From: DTU018 sp029550685
GTDB lineage: Bacteria; Bacillota; Syntrophomonadia; Syntrophomonadales; Syntrophomonadaceae
NCBI GenBank assembly: GCA_035412805.1
Contig: DAONVO010000002.1
Span: 3,611 to 67,610, forward strand
DNA: 64,000 nt
Direction: 5' to 3'
Part shown: in pieces, positions 9,266-18,074 of the stretch
Numbering within the stretch: position 1 is the first letter of the stretch
Layout of the letters: each line of letters opens with the position of its first letter
Notes under the pieces: generated by a model
Databases searched by the model: none
Told to the model about the DNA's origin: nothing
What the model saw: the letters and a program-made list of their open reading frames with translations, nothing else
Made by a program: the position numbers and the translations under genes

Positions 9266-10739
9266 ATCCTTCTCCTGAGTCTGAAGGGACCTGGTATTCT
9301 GTCCCTGGCGATTCATCGCCGAAATCGTAATTCTCTATGTCAACCGTGGTAATATCATCCTGGTAATCTTGGGGCATATCGGCAAAGTCCAAGGGTGTAC
9401 TCAGCTTCGGCCCGGTATATATGAGAGTATGCAAGGGATTATAATAATCAGTAGCCAGCTGAACCTGCTGGGCAAGATCACCATTTTCATCGAAAACCCG
9501 CTTAAAAGATCGGGCCACATATCCAGGGAATCCCTTAACCTCAATCTTTTCCTCACCCGGTTGCAAGGCCGGATTCTCCTGCCGGATTTCCTGAAAAGGT
9601 ATTACTTTATCTATAACACTGCTAACCTCAACTCGTTTTTTATTGCTCAGGTGACCGTAAAGAGTAACAGTCAGCCGTCCCCCTCCGGTAGCAGTATGAA
9701 TATAGATAGGATGACCGGTATTATTCTTAAATCGGAAATCCTGAATCCCATAAGCAACTGTTGCATCCAGACCAACCGGGACATAGGCCACAGCTAAAGC
9801 ATGATTGTGACGCTCCACTACTTCCAGATCTGCTAGCAGTACTGCATTATATAAGGTAGAAGATACCTGGCATATGCCGCCACCCACACCGGGTTCGAAC
9901 CTGCCGCTGACTATCACCATAGCATCCCGGTAGCCAGTCTCAAAACTCCTGGCTCCCACAGTCTGGTTAAAGGAAAAGATTTCTCCGGGTTTGATAACCC
10001 GCCCGTTGATAGCTGTAGCCGCTCTAGTTAAATTATGGGTTCGGTCCACTTCGCCACTGTTATACCAGGTGCTGTATGAAGACAGTTCCCCCATTACCTG
10101 CAGGTCTGCCTCGCTTATCGTAGGATAAACCTTATCAATCACAATAGGTATTCTAAGCTCATCTAAGGTCGACCAATTCTTAGGCATTCTTTCCCAGGTA
10201 GCCTCAATATTTACCTGTTTCCCATCCTTACCTGGCACGACTACCAGTCCTTCGGTCCGGTCAACTTCCAGTCTTGGATTTTCTGGCGGCTGGCCCAGTA
10301 GTTCGTTCCATTCTTCTGCCAGTTTCTCCAGGATAACCTGGTTGTATTTAATGGGCGGAGCATAAGCAATCTGCTGAGATCCGTCCAGGTTAAGCAACTT
10401 AGAACGAATGCTGCGTTTTTGTTCTTGCTGCCATATTTCATCAACAGCTTGGTTGATATCTACTTTTTCAGCAAGTTCACCCAAAGTAGTGAGATGGTTG
10501 AAGTCCTGGTAGTAAAAAGTCACGGGAGTTCGGTACAAATCATAAAGATGGGCCTCTATTTCTGCAGCTGCTTGGTTTCTGTCCTGACCTCCCACCGGTA
10601 CCGAAGCAATAGCCACACCGGGCAGGAAATAGTCGGTATGGCAGAAAAATTGGTAGAAATAGAGCGTTAGAGCCGCGGTTATGCCGGCAGTAATTACTAA
10701 AAAATAAACCAGCCCTCTTTTTATTTTGTCACCAACCAA
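9258..10739 (-). CDS. VanW family protein with peptidoglycan-binding and G5-like domains
   Basis: The 493-residue protein has an N-terminal membrane helix (about 8-30), a YoaR-like putative peptidoglycan-binding region (about 45-200), then the VanW domain with the hallmark stretches IKPGEIFSFNQTVG and GGGICQVSSTLYNAVL, and a G5-like beta region toward the C-terminus (VIPFQEIRQENPALQPGEEK). Its acidic tail is rich in Asp, Glu and Tyr. The family acts at the cell envelope, but its chemistry is not established. The TTG start at 10739 follows GGGGGT. It replaces yrrM of the B. subtilis order, upstream of mltG. Confidence 0.9.
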   Translation of the reverse strand: MVGDKIKRGLVYFLVITAGITAALTLYFYQFFCHTDYFLPGVAIASVPVGGQDRNQAAAEIEAHLYDLYRTPVTFYYQDFNHLTTLGELAEKVDINQAVDEIWQQEQKRSIRSKLLNLDGSQQIAYAPPIKYNQVILEKLAEEWNELLGQPPENPRLEVDRTEGLVVVPGKDGKQVNIEATWERMPKNWSTLDELRIPIVIDKVYPTISEADLQVMGELSSYSTWYNSGEVDRTHNLTRAATAINGRVIKPGEIFSFNQTVGARSFETGYRDAMVIVSGRFEPGVGGGICQVSSTLYNAVLLADLEVVERHNHALAVAYVPVGLDATVAYGIQDFRFKNNTGHPIYIHTATGGGRLTVTLYGHLSNKKRVEVSSVIDKVIPFQEIRQENPALQPGEEKIEVKGFPGYVARSFKRVFDENGDLAQQVQLATDYYNPLHTLIYTGPKLSTPLDFADMPQDYQDDITTVDIENYDFGDESPGTEYQVPSDSGEGYE

Positions 10740-10834
10740 GTATTACTACCCCCACAACTTCGCAATGTAGTGCCAGCTATTCCTCTTCCCCTATTATACG
10801 ACATAAGGGTACACATTCTATCAACAGTTTTCAA

Positions 10835-10872
10835 GAAAAAAACAGGGTAAAAGCCGCAGCTTCTCCCCTGTT
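10835..10872 (-). terminator. intrinsic terminator after the DUF1292 gene
   Basis: Read on the minus strand, AACAGGG ... CCCTGTT (10872-10841), with an inner AAGC/GCTT stem, is followed by a run of T. It ends the AI-2E-alaS-ireB-ruvX-DUF1292 transcript before the vanW/mltG group. Confidence 0.8.
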
Positions 10873-10881
10873 TAACTATGT

Positions 10882-11178
10882 TTAGAGTTCTTCCGATTCT
10901 ACCAGTTCCTGCCAGGCATCAGCTACGCGTTCCCATTCTTCGTCATCTTCTATGTCGCTTAAAAACTCGTTACCTTCCTCATCATAAACCACTTTGAGAA
11001 TGATAACTTCCACTTCTTCATCTTCTGACTGTTCTTCCTCTTCTAGGGGAATTAATACCCGGTACACATCCTGCTCAATTTCAAGTTCCGCCAGCAGTTC
11101 AAACTGATGTTCTACTCCTTCATCATCTACCAGAACCAAGATAGGATACTCTTCGTCAAATATTTCTTCATTGGTCAT
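10882..11178 (-). CDS. DUF1292 (YrzB-like) acidic protein
   Basis: This 98-residue, highly acidic protein (long Glu/Asp runs) matches the DUF1292 pattern: ILVDDEGVEHQFELL, a central acidic loop, then VEVIILKVVYDEEGNEFL. Its place directly after alaS-ireB-ruvX is the same as yrzB in Bacillus. The function is unknown. It is soluble, with no signal peptide. Confidence 0.9.
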   Translation of the reverse strand: MTNEEIFDEEYPILVLVDDEGVEHQFELLAELEIEQDVYRVLIPLEEEEQSEDEEVEVIILKVVYDEEGNEFLSDIEDDEEWERVADAWQELVESEEL

Positions 11179-11226
11179 TGCTTCACCTCATTTCGCAAAC
11201 TAGTCCCATTCTAATATTTACCTGCT

Positions 11227-11655
11227 TTACTTGTCAAACTTCTGATTTGCAGCAGCATCCAGGTACCCTTGCAGAATATGAACCGCTGCCACCTTGTCGA
11301 TAACCTGTTTGCGCCTGCGCCTGGACATGTCAGCTTCCAGAAGAATGCGTTCGGCACTGCGGGTAGTAAGCCTTTCATCCCAGTACACGACAGGTAACCC
11401 AGTACGATCCTGCAAGCTACGGGCAAATTCCTGTATTTCCTCTGCTTTAGGGCCCAGTGTTCCGTTCATGTTGCGGGGAAGCCCTATCACCAACAGCTGG
11501 CATTCCAACTGCTGGCACAATTCCTGCAGACTAGCCAAGTCATTATTAAGAGTGGTACGCTTCAGCACTGAATGCCCTTGAGCAGTCCATCCTAACGGGT
11601 CGCTGACCGCAATACCGATACGTTTTTCTCCCACGTCTAAGCCCATTATTCTCAT
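11227..11655 (-). CDS. ruvX: RuvX/YqgF family RNase H-fold nuclease
   Basis: The 142-residue protein has an RNase H-like fold: GLDVGEKRIGIAVSD supplies the first catalytic Asp, VIGLPRNMNGT and FARSLQDRTGLPVVYWDERLTT the second acidic site, and DKVAAVHILQGYLD the last. YqgF proteins are proposed Holliday-junction resolvases and, in E. coli, process the 5' end of pre-16S rRNA. The ATG at 11655 follows GAAGGT; the longer in-frame reading adds 16 residues without homology. The order alaS-ireB-ruvX-DUF1292 is widely conserved. Confidence 0.94.
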   Translation of the reverse strand: MRIMGLDVGEKRIGIAVSDPLGWTAQGHSVLKRTTLNNDLASLQELCQQLECQLLVIGLPRNMNGTLGPKAEEIQEFARSLQDRTGLPVVYWDERLTTRSAERILLEADMSRRRRKQVIDKVAAVHILQGYLDAAANQKFDK

Positions 11656-11700
11656 AAAAGTACCTTCATATACCTCATTGACTGTCATGCACGTATAGCT

Positions 11701-11728
11701 CAACAGCCCCAGTTTGATGGGGCTGTTG
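11701..11728 (-). repeat. strong hairpin between ireB and ruvX, no T-run
   Basis: CAACAGCCCC and GGGGCTGTTG pair over ten bases around an eight-base loop. No run of T follows on either strand, so it is not a standard terminator. It could tune mRNA stability or read-through within the operon. Confidence 0.6.
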
Positions 11729-11732
11729 CTGG

Positions 11733-11987
11733 TTACTGCTGCAGGTAGTTCTTTAATAAAACTTCTAAAACTTCGTCTCGCTCAATTTTACATATGAGAT
11801 GACGTGCATCATTATGACTAGTTATGTAGGCGGGGTCGCCGGATATCATATAGCCAACCAATTGATTAATGGGATTATAGCCCTTTTCTTCTAGGGCCCG
11901 GTATACCTGCTGCAAAATAGCTCGTATCTTTTCTTCACTATCGCGATCCAGCTTAAAGCTAACTGTTTCGCCTGGTCCTTGAGGCAT
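11733..11987 (-). CDS. ireB: IreB family regulatory phosphoprotein (DUF965)
   Basis: The 84-residue protein has the IreB core: VSFKLDRDSEEKIRAILQQV, ALEEKGYNPINQLVGYMISG, DPAYITSHNDARHLI. In enterococci IreB is phosphorylated by the Ser/Thr kinase IreK on threonine near the N-terminus and lowers cephalosporin resistance; the role in Clostridia is inferred only. The ATG at 11987 is set by AAGGAGG eight bases upstream; GTG (11996) and TTG (11993) lie inside or too near that site. It stands between alaS and ruvX, as yrzL does in Bacillus. Confidence 0.93.
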   Translation of the reverse strand: MPQGPGETVSFKLDRDSEEKIRAILQQVYRALEEKGYNPINQLVGYMISGDPAYITSHNDARHLICKIERDEVLEVLLKNYLQQ

Positions 11988-12041
11988 GTCCAACACCTCC
12001 TTGATACCAAGTTTCTACGTTTCCGGCCGGTTATCCTTTGT

Positions 12042-14681
12042 TTAGCTCAAGGTTTTTTCTACCAGCTCACGGGCTGCTGCTAAGGCCTCCTCCAATTTAG
12101 CCGGATCTTTGCCACCCGCTTGAGCCATATCGGCTCTTCCTCCTCCGCCACCGCCAGCTACCTGGGCAGCGGCAGCTACAATTTTGCCTGCATTTAATCC
12201 GCGTTTAACCAGATCCTGACTTACAAAACATACGAACAGTACCTTATCGTGAGCTACTGAACCTAACAAAACCACAGCATTACCCAACTTGTCCCGCAGC
12301 ATTTCCGCGTTCTGACGCAGTGCGTTGGCATCCGCAGATGGTACTGCTTCAATCAATACCTTGGCCTCACCTATTGTTTTAGCCCTTTCCAGCAAGTTTT
12401 GGCTGGCGGCCTTAGCCATCTGGCCTTTTATAGCTTCGATTTCACGCTCCCGTTCACGCAACTGTTTATTTACCTGTTCTATGCGCTGGCTAATTTCTAA
12501 GGGGGTGGTTTTTAATAGCTCAGCAGCTGACTTCAATTCCTGTTCCATACTCTGAACATACTTCCAGGCACTGCGCCCGGTAACTGCTTCAATACGGCGC
12601 AGACCTGCTCCCACACTGCCTTCACTGGTAATCTTAAATAAACCAATCTGTCCAGTGCTACTGATGTGAGTACCCCCACACAGTTCCATACTGTAATCCT
12701 CTACCTGTACCACCCGGACCTCGTCACCGTATTTTTCCCCAAACAAGGCTATGGCTCCCATCTGCCGTGCTTCATTTAGGCTTTTGACAGAAGTGGTGAC
12801 CTGGTAATCGTTCCATATGGCCTGGTTTACTCTTAGTTCAATTTCCTTAAGTTCCTCATCGCTTACCGAAGACAAGTGAGAAAAATCGAACCTGAGACGG
12901 TCGGGCTCCACCAGGGAACCCTTTTGCTGGGCATGCTCACCCAAAACCTGGCGCAGGGCCCGGTGCAGCAGATGGGTAGCAGTATGATTGCGGGCAGTAT
13001 CCAAACGCAGTTCTTTATCAACTTTTAAATGTACTGTTTGTCCCTCGGCAAAAGATCCGTCAACCGTACCCAAGTGAATTATCCATTGGGCGGTTCTATG
13101 TACAGCCCGCACTTCCATTACCCCATCGGGACCTTGAATCACCCCGTGATCGCTGACCTGGCCACCACTTTCGGCATAAAAAGGTGTAGCAGCACTCACC
13201 ATCATCACCTCACCGCCGGTGACCTGATTTACGCGGCGATTGTCCTGCACTAGAGCTAAAACCACCGCATCTTCTTCCAAATGCTCGTAACCGGTAAACT
13301 TAACCGCAGGAACCGGTGCCAGCAGTTCGGCCAATAAACGATCCTGGGCAAAAGCATTTTCTCCCTTGTTGGCCTGACGGGCTCGATGCCGCTGTTCTTC
13401 CATCATACGGTTAAAACCAATTCTATCCACTGTGAAGTTATTCTCATCGGCTACATCTTCCATCAAATCCAGGGGAAAACCATATGTATCATAAAGCATG
13501 AAAGCAGCTTCTCCATCAATGACCCTCTCTCCTCGCTGGAGGCTTTGCTGCATGATTTCTTCCACTTTTTTCAAGCCTTCATTGAGAGTGACGAAAAAGC
13601 GTTCTTCTTCCATACGGATAACTTCCACCACAAAATCGCGGCGCTGGGCCAGATAAGGATAGGCTTCCTGCATAATATCGCAAACTACATCTACCATTTT
13701 ATTATACAGAAATGGCTGATTTATTCCCAGTAGCTTACCAAATCGTACCGCCCGGCGTAAAATGCGGCGTAAAACATAGCCTCTTCCGTCATTACTGGGC
13801 AGAACCCCGTCAGCAATCAAGAAGGTACAGGCCCGGCTATGGTCGGCAATAACCCGGAACGGAAAACCTTTATCATCCCGATCATACTTTTTCCCGGTCA
13901 TTTCTTCAATCTTAGCTATCAAAGGTAAGAACAAATCTGTATCGAAGTTACTGTCTACTCCCTGCAGGATAGAGGTCAGTCTTTCCAGGCCCATCCCGGT
14001 ATCGATGCTGGGCCTCGGCAATGGAGTCATAACCCCGGCCTCATCACGGTTATACTGCATAAAGACCAGATTCCAGATTTCCAGCCAACGGTCACAATCG
14101 CATTCACCTATAGCACAGTTTTCTCCACAAGCATATTCACTGCCCCGGTCATAAATAATCTCGCTGCAGGGACCACAAGGCCCGGTATCACCCATGCTCC
14201 AGAAATTATCTTTTTCGCCCAGGCGATATATCCGCTCAGCTGGAACGCCTATTTTATCTGCCCAAATGGCAGCGGCTTCATCATCGTCCTGGTAAACTGT
14301 GACATACAGCTGCTCTGCAGGCAGCTTAACCACAGCAGTTAAAAACTCCCAGGCATAGTGAATAGCTTCTTCCTTAAAATAATCGCCAAAGGAGAAGTTG
14401 CCCAGCATCTCAAAGAAGGTATGGTGCCGGGGAGTTCTGCCCACAGTATCTAAGTCATTATGTTTTCCGCCCGCACGTACACATTTTTGTGAAGTGGTAG
14501 CCCGTACATAGCTGCGGCGATCTATACCCAGGAATACATCCTTGAACTGATTCATACCAGCATTGGTAAACAGCAGGGTTGGATCATTTACCGGAACCAG
14601 CGATGAACTCTCCACAATGGTATGGTTATGCTGCTGGAAATACTCCAAAAAAGTTTTACGGATTTCTTTACTGGTCCACAC
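12042..14681 (-). CDS. alaS: alanine--tRNA ligase
   Basis: The enzyme charges tRNA-Ala in the cytosol. The 879-residue protein has the class II catalytic core (SSLVPVNDPTLLFTNAGMNQ; the GRTPRHHTFFEMLGNFSFGD motif; DTGMGLERL), the tRNA recognition region, the editing domain with its zinc site NHTATHLLHRAL and later MELCGGTHISSTG, and the C-terminal DHHA1/C-Ala domain ending in GGGGGGRADMAQAGGKD. The full length is typical. There is no room for a T-box leader: only 81 bases separate it from the upstream gene. Confidence 0.98.
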   Translation of the reverse strand: MWTSKEIRKTFLEYFQQHNHTIVESSSLVPVNDPTLLFTNAGMNQFKDVFLGIDRRSYVRATTSQKCVRAGGKHNDLDTVGRTPRHHTFFEMLGNFSFGDYFKEEAIHYAWEFLTAVVKLPAEQLYVTVYQDDDEAAAIWADKIGVPAERIYRLGEKDNFWSMGDTGPCGPCSEIIYDRGSEYACGENCAIGECDCDRWLEIWNLVFMQYNRDEAGVMTPLPRPSIDTGMGLERLTSILQGVDSNFDTDLFLPLIAKIEEMTGKKYDRDDKGFPFRVIADHSRACTFLIADGVLPSNDGRGYVLRRILRRAVRFGKLLGINQPFLYNKMVDVVCDIMQEAYPYLAQRRDFVVEVIRMEEERFFVTLNEGLKKVEEIMQQSLQRGERVIDGEAAFMLYDTYGFPLDLMEDVADENNFTVDRIGFNRMMEEQRHRARQANKGENAFAQDRLLAELLAPVPAVKFTGYEHLEEDAVVLALVQDNRRVNQVTGGEVMMVSAATPFYAESGGQVSDHGVIQGPDGVMEVRAVHRTAQWIIHLGTVDGSFAEGQTVHLKVDKELRLDTARNHTATHLLHRALRQVLGEHAQQKGSLVEPDRLRFDFSHLSSVSDEELKEIELRVNQAIWNDYQVTTSVKSLNEARQMGAIALFGEKYGDEVRVVQVEDYSMELCGGTHISSTGQIGLFKITSEGSVGAGLRRIEAVTGRSAWKYVQSMEQELKSAAELLKTTPLEISQRIEQVNKQLREREREIEAIKGQMAKAASQNLLERAKTIGEAKVLIEAVPSADANALRQNAEMLRDKLGNAVVLLGSVAHDKVLFVCFVSQDLVKRGLNAGKIVAAAAQVAGGGGGGRADMAQAGGKDPAKLEEALAAARELVEKTLS

Positions 14682-14762
14682 GTTGTAGCCTCCTCTTTCC
14701 CACGATAACTCATCTAACTTATTTTCTTTTATCTATAAGGATGTGTCAATTGCACTGGCGTA

Positions 14763-15782
14763 TTACTTGACTAATTTTTGGTACAACCAGCTTGTAAACA
14801 CTTTCAAGGCAGCGGCCAGGGGTACCGCAAACAGCATACCCCAAATGCCCAGCAGCTTGCCTCCAGACAGCAAAGCAAATACTATAACCAGCGGGTGCAA
14901 CCCCAATTTGTCGCCAATAATCTTTGGCGTGATCAAGCCGCTCTCCACCTGCTGAATAGCAAATACAGCCACAGCCATATAAAGAGCGAGCCGCCAGGAA
15001 TCGGTTAAAGCTACGGCTACAGCGGGAACTGCCCCCAGAAATGCTCCGAAATATGGAATCAGATTGGTTACCCCAGACAAAATCCCCAGCATTAGCGGAA
15101 ATTTTACCCCCAGCAAAAACGCTGCCAAGCCTACCATCACTCCTACAAAACTGGCCACCAGCAAATAACCTTTGCAAAACTCTATCAATACTTCATCAAT
15201 AGAAGAAAACAGTTCCACCGCCTCACGGCGGCCCCGGGGGGAAAACAATTTAAGAATATTATCACGGATTCTCTCCCAGTCCACCAGAATGTAAAAAGCT
15301 AATATGGGCGAAAAGATAATAGCCAGTATTTTGCCTAAAAAACTGTACAGACCTCCTACAAAAGCTTGCAAAGCTTTGTATACATACTCGTTTACCCGGG
15401 ATACATTTTCGTTAATAATCTCTCCCAAGCGCATCGGCATATCCAGCTTCTGCAGACGCTCGGCCATATTTTGCGCCTCGCCGGCATAATGAGGGATCAT
15501 CTGGGCCATATCCGCGAGTTCCCCAATCATGCCCGGCAGGGCAAAAGATAAAAATACACCTCCTACCAGTAAAATCAGCACATAGAGAAGAATAATTGCC
15601 CATACTCGTTTAAGCCCTTGCTTTTCTATGAAGCGCATCGGCCTGTACAGCAAGTAAGCCAGAAGACCACCCACAATAAAAGGAGTGGTTACATCCCGTA
15701 CTTGATATAAAAAGTAAATGGTGGCTGCAGCAACCACCAGGACAAAAAACCAACGGCTTAAACGTGTGCTATTAAACTCCAA
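14763..15782 (-). CDS. AI-2E family transporter (YrrI-like permease)
   Basis: The 339-residue protein has the family layout of about eight membrane segments with a large extracytoplasmic stretch between segments 3 and 4 (about 60-150) and conserved parts such as LTNLIPYFGAFLGAVPA and VESGLITPKIIGDKLGLHP. Members export autoinducer-2 or act as Na+/H+ antiporters; the substrate here cannot be told. Its place just upstream of alaS is that of B. subtilis yrrI. A small membrane protein gene ends five bases before it, implying cotranscription. Confidence 0.9.
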   Translation of the reverse strand: MEFNSTRLSRWFFVLVVAAATIYFLYQVRDVTTPFIVGGLLAYLLYRPMRFIEKQGLKRVWAIILLYVLILLVGGVFLSFALPGMIGELADMAQMIPHYAGEAQNMAERLQKLDMPMRLGEIINENVSRVNEYVYKALQAFVGGLYSFLGKILAIIFSPILAFYILVDWERIRDNILKLFSPRGRREAVELFSSIDEVLIEFCKGYLLVASFVGVMVGLAAFLLGVKFPLMLGILSGVTNLIPYFGAFLGAVPAVAVALTDSWRLALYMAVAVFAIQQVESGLITPKIIGDKLGLHPLVIVFALLSGGKLLGIWGMLFAVPLAAALKVFTSWLYQKLVK

Positions 15783-15787
15783 AGCAA

Positions 15788-15967
15788 CTACCTCTTCAGT
15801 ATTCTTTCGGCTGTACCTCCGATATCATTAACCACATCCATCGCCCGTCTTGACTTAGCTTTTATTTGACGGGTCCGCTGCTTTACCTGTCCTTCATTGT
15901 TCACATAATACAGGGTGGCGGTTACACCCAGTATGGCTCCCAGCAGCAGGGCTGACCATTCCCTCAT
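15788..15967 (-). CDS. small membrane-anchored basic protein (59 aa)
   Basis: The reading begins MREWSALLLGAILGVTATLY, a single N-terminal membrane helix, followed by a basic amphipathic tail (KQRTRQIKAKSRRAMDV). GGAGGTGG lies just before the ATG at 15967. It stands five bases before the AI-2E transporter and follows the zinc-ribbon gene, all on one strand, so expression is well supported. The helix-plus-charged-tail form resembles YtxH-like small proteins. The function is unknown. Confidence 0.75.
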   Translation of the reverse strand: MREWSALLLGAILGVTATLYYVNNEGQVKQRTRQIKAKSRRAMDVVNDIGGTAERILKR

Positions 15968-15980
15968 GGTTCCACCTCCG

Positions 15981-16157
15981 TTACATTAATTCCGATGAAC
16001 GTTCCATGGCAATCAAAGTACCATCTTCAGCTACTTCATAAAGGTTCACCTTACCGCGGTTATAATTAAACTCCATAAAGCAGTTCCAGCAATAGTACTG
16101 GTCACTTCCTACTTTGCCAACCTGCAGGCCCCGGCATACAGGACAACGAGTAATCAC
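15981..16157 (-). CDS. small zinc-ribbon protein (58 aa)
   Basis: The 58-residue reading starts at GTG 16157 and contains CPVC near residue 5 and CWNC near residue 23, spaced as in a four-cysteine zinc ribbon, followed by a beta-rich tail (VNLYEVAEDGTLIAMERS). GGAGGAAA precedes the start, and the GTGA overlap of start with the PRC-barrel stop codon argues for translational coupling. The function is unknown; partners may be the PRC-barrel protein upstream and the small membrane protein downstream. Confidence 0.75.
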   Translation of the reverse strand: MITRCPVCRGLQVGKVGSDQYYCWNCFMEFNYNRGKVNLYEVAEDGTLIAMERSSELM

Positions 16158-16642
16158 TTTAAATTTCCTCCTTGCTCTTCTATTAAGCCACTGCTATAGC
16201 TTTTCCAGTTCACCTGTTCAACAGGAATCTGGCTGCGGCCCTGCAAAATATCACTTAGTATTCCGGCAGACACTTCAATTTCTCTCACCTGCTGATCACC
16301 GGACAGCAAAAAATCGCTGACTACCCCTATTTCCTTGCCTTCTGCATCGTAAATACTGTCACCTAATTTTTTCTGATATATCGATAATTCTTCCCCGTGC
16401 TGGTAAGATTTAATACTATTCAAATCATGGATAATAACGGATTCAGGAGTGAGTATCAGATCTTTGGCCTTTACCATACCGGTTCTGTGCTCATCAGTTT
16501 CTACCACTACATAAGCCAAGCGCAGATCATCACCGATTACAGCCCGCTCTACCCGGCCCACGATCTGGGCGGTCGGTTCAAAAAATAGAGGAAGGTTTTT
16601 AATATCTCGTAGCCGTACTCGCACTTGTAACCTCTCCTTCAC
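16154..16642 (-). CDS. PRC-barrel domain protein (YrrD-like)
   Basis: The 162-residue protein has two PRC-barrel-like beta domains, the first around LPLFFEPTAQIVGRVERAV and the second around KLGDSIYDAEGKEIGVVSDF. PRC barrels bind RNA or protein partners in RimM and photosynthetic reaction centres; here the partner is unknown. B. subtilis has the PRC protein YrrD in the same neighbourhood, near mnmA and alaS. Its stop overlaps the zinc-ribbon start by four bases. Confidence 0.82.
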   Translation of the reverse strand: MKERLQVRVRLRDIKNLPLFFEPTAQIVGRVERAVIGDDLRLAYVVVETDEHRTGMVKAKDLILTPESVIIHDLNSIKSYQHGEELSIYQKKLGDSIYDAEGKEIGVVSDFLLSGDQQVREIEVSAGILSDILQGRSQIPVEQVNWKSYSSGLIEEQGGNLK

Positions 16643-16670
16643 TGCCTTTAAATAGTTTTCTCGCCTACAG

Positions 16671-16697
16671 AAAAAAAATGCACCGTCAACGCGGTGC
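16671..16697 (-). terminator. intrinsic terminator downstream of mnmA
   Basis: On the minus strand GCACCG (16697-16692) pairs with CGGTGC (16685-16680) and is followed by eight T. It lies about 240 bases past the mnmA stop, just ahead of the PRC-barrel gene. Confidence 0.8.
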
Positions 16698-16724
16698 TGA
16701 GAACGTCAAATAGTACAAAAATTA

Positions 16725-16852
16725 GATTGCCACGCTTACGGCTCGCTGTATTCGTCGTGAATCAAAGTAGTAGCGGAAACTTAAGTTTCCGCTACGGTAA
16801 TCGCTGGTGCGGAAGCTAAAGCTTACGCTACCTCATTTTCACAGCAACTTTA
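16725..16852. repeat. intergenic inverted-repeat cluster with a 26-bp perfect palindrome
   Basis: The 293-base gap between mnmA and the PRC gene holds a perfect palindrome at 16770-16795 (half-site GTAGCGGAAACTT), followed at about 16807-16832 by a weaker hairpin with GGAAGC/GCTT arms. The flanks GATTGCCACGC...GGCTCGC (near 16725-16747) and TTTTCACAGCAA (16836-16847) resemble the 3' part and end of the structured repeats at 30.3 and 45.2 kb, so this may be a degraded relative. No reading frame is convincing. Confidence 0.6.
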
Positions 16853-16935
16853 ATTGTGTTCACGACCTAGAGGTTTTGAACACATCAGGGGGCCCCGAAG
16901 GGAGTTTAATTTATGCTTAAGTCCTTAATTTATGT

Positions 16936-17955
16936 TTATATTATGCGGCCACCGCCTATGACCAGGTCTCCCTGGTAAAATACTACCGACTGTCCGGGGG
17001 TTATAGCACGCTGAGGTTCTTGAAAGCTGACTCGAATCTGATTGTTGTCAATTTTTTCGATTACGGCTTGAGCAGGACGGGCTGCTGATCGAATTTTAGC
17101 CTCTACCATTAGCGGGTGTTCTAAGTCTTCAATAGCAATCCAGTTGTTATCCATGGAAATCAGCTCTTTACGAAACAGGTGGCATTCGTCATCCACTATT
17201 AACCGATTAGCAGCTTGGTCAATCCCTATAACAAATACCGGTTTGCCTGCACTTATTCCCAGGCCTTTGCGCTGCCCAATGGTATAGTGGGACAAACCGC
17301 GATGGCGACCGAGTACTTCTCCCTGCAGATTAACTATCTCTCCCGGTTGCAGGTTCACACCCTGTTCCGTCAGGAATTCCCGGTAATCTCCAGTTATAAA
17401 GCAGATTTCCTGGCTATCCGGTTCCTGGGCTACCATTAATCCACGCTGAGCGGCTAGCTGCCGCACCTGCTTCTTGGTCATTTCCCCTAGGGGAAATATA
17501 ATATGAGCCAACTGATCTTGTGTCAACTGATACAAGAAATAGCTCTGATCTCTGGCGGGATCAGTTCCCTTAAGCAGATGATAGCGACCGCTGGCTGAAT
17601 GGTACTGTATACGGGCGTAATGACCGGTAGCTACCAGATCACAACCCCGTTTCCGGGCAATCTCCAGTAAGGCACCAAACTTAATCCAACGGTTGCATTC
17701 CACACAGGGATTGGGAGTACAAGCAGACTGGTAACTGGAACAAAAATAATCGATGATTTGATGCTTGAACTCCTTACGTAAGTCTACTACAGTATGTATA
17801 ATTCCCATCCCTTCAGCAGCGCGGGCAGCCTTTTCACCCACAGCGGGATCCCAGTTAATCATAGTAAGTCCTTCTACCTCATAGCCTTGCCCTTTTAATA
17901 GCAAGCAAGCCATGGTACTATCCACGCCTCCGCTCATTAATACCGCTACTTTCAT
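16936..17955 (-). CDS. mnmA: tRNA-specific 2-thiouridylase MnmA
   Basis: MnmA activates U34 of tRNA-Lys, -Glu and -Gln with ATP and transfers sulfur to give 2-thiouridine. The 339-residue protein shows the PP-loop MSGGVDSTMA at residues 7-16, the catalytic cysteines Cys84 (NPCVECN) and Cys185 (EICFITGD), ATGHYAR, and the C-terminal beta-barrel with GLGISAGKPVFV. Only rarA, divergent, stands upstream; in Bacillus rarA, the cysteine desulfurase gene and mnmA are close, but no desulfurase gene is seen here. Confidence 0.97.
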   Translation of the reverse strand: MKVAVLMSGGVDSTMACLLLKGQGYEVEGLTMINWDPAVGEKAARAAEGMGIIHTVVDLRKEFKHQIIDYFCSSYQSACTPNPCVECNRWIKFGALLEIARKRGCDLVATGHYARIQYHSASGRYHLLKGTDPARDQSYFLYQLTQDQLAHIIFPLGEMTKKQVRQLAAQRGLMVAQEPDSQEICFITGDYREFLTEQGVNLQPGEIVNLQGEVLGRHRGLSHYTIGQRKGLGISAGKPVFVIGIDQAANRLIVDDECHLFRKELISMDNNWIAIEDLEHPLMVEAKIRSAARPAQAVIEKIDNNQIRVSFQEPQRAITPGQSVVFYQGDLVIGGGRII

Positions 17956-18074
17956 TTCCTGCCCGCCTCCTTATTCACTTTTTTATACCATTAGGGCTGT
18001 TTGGTGGCAAGTGGCTGGTATCCTCAGCTATATTGATCTATAATGACAGCAAATAAGCGAGAGGACCAACCACT

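Noticed and set aside
14682..14762. T-box riboswitch before alaS
   Set aside because: Only 81 bases of gap and no T-box sequence or specifier stem.
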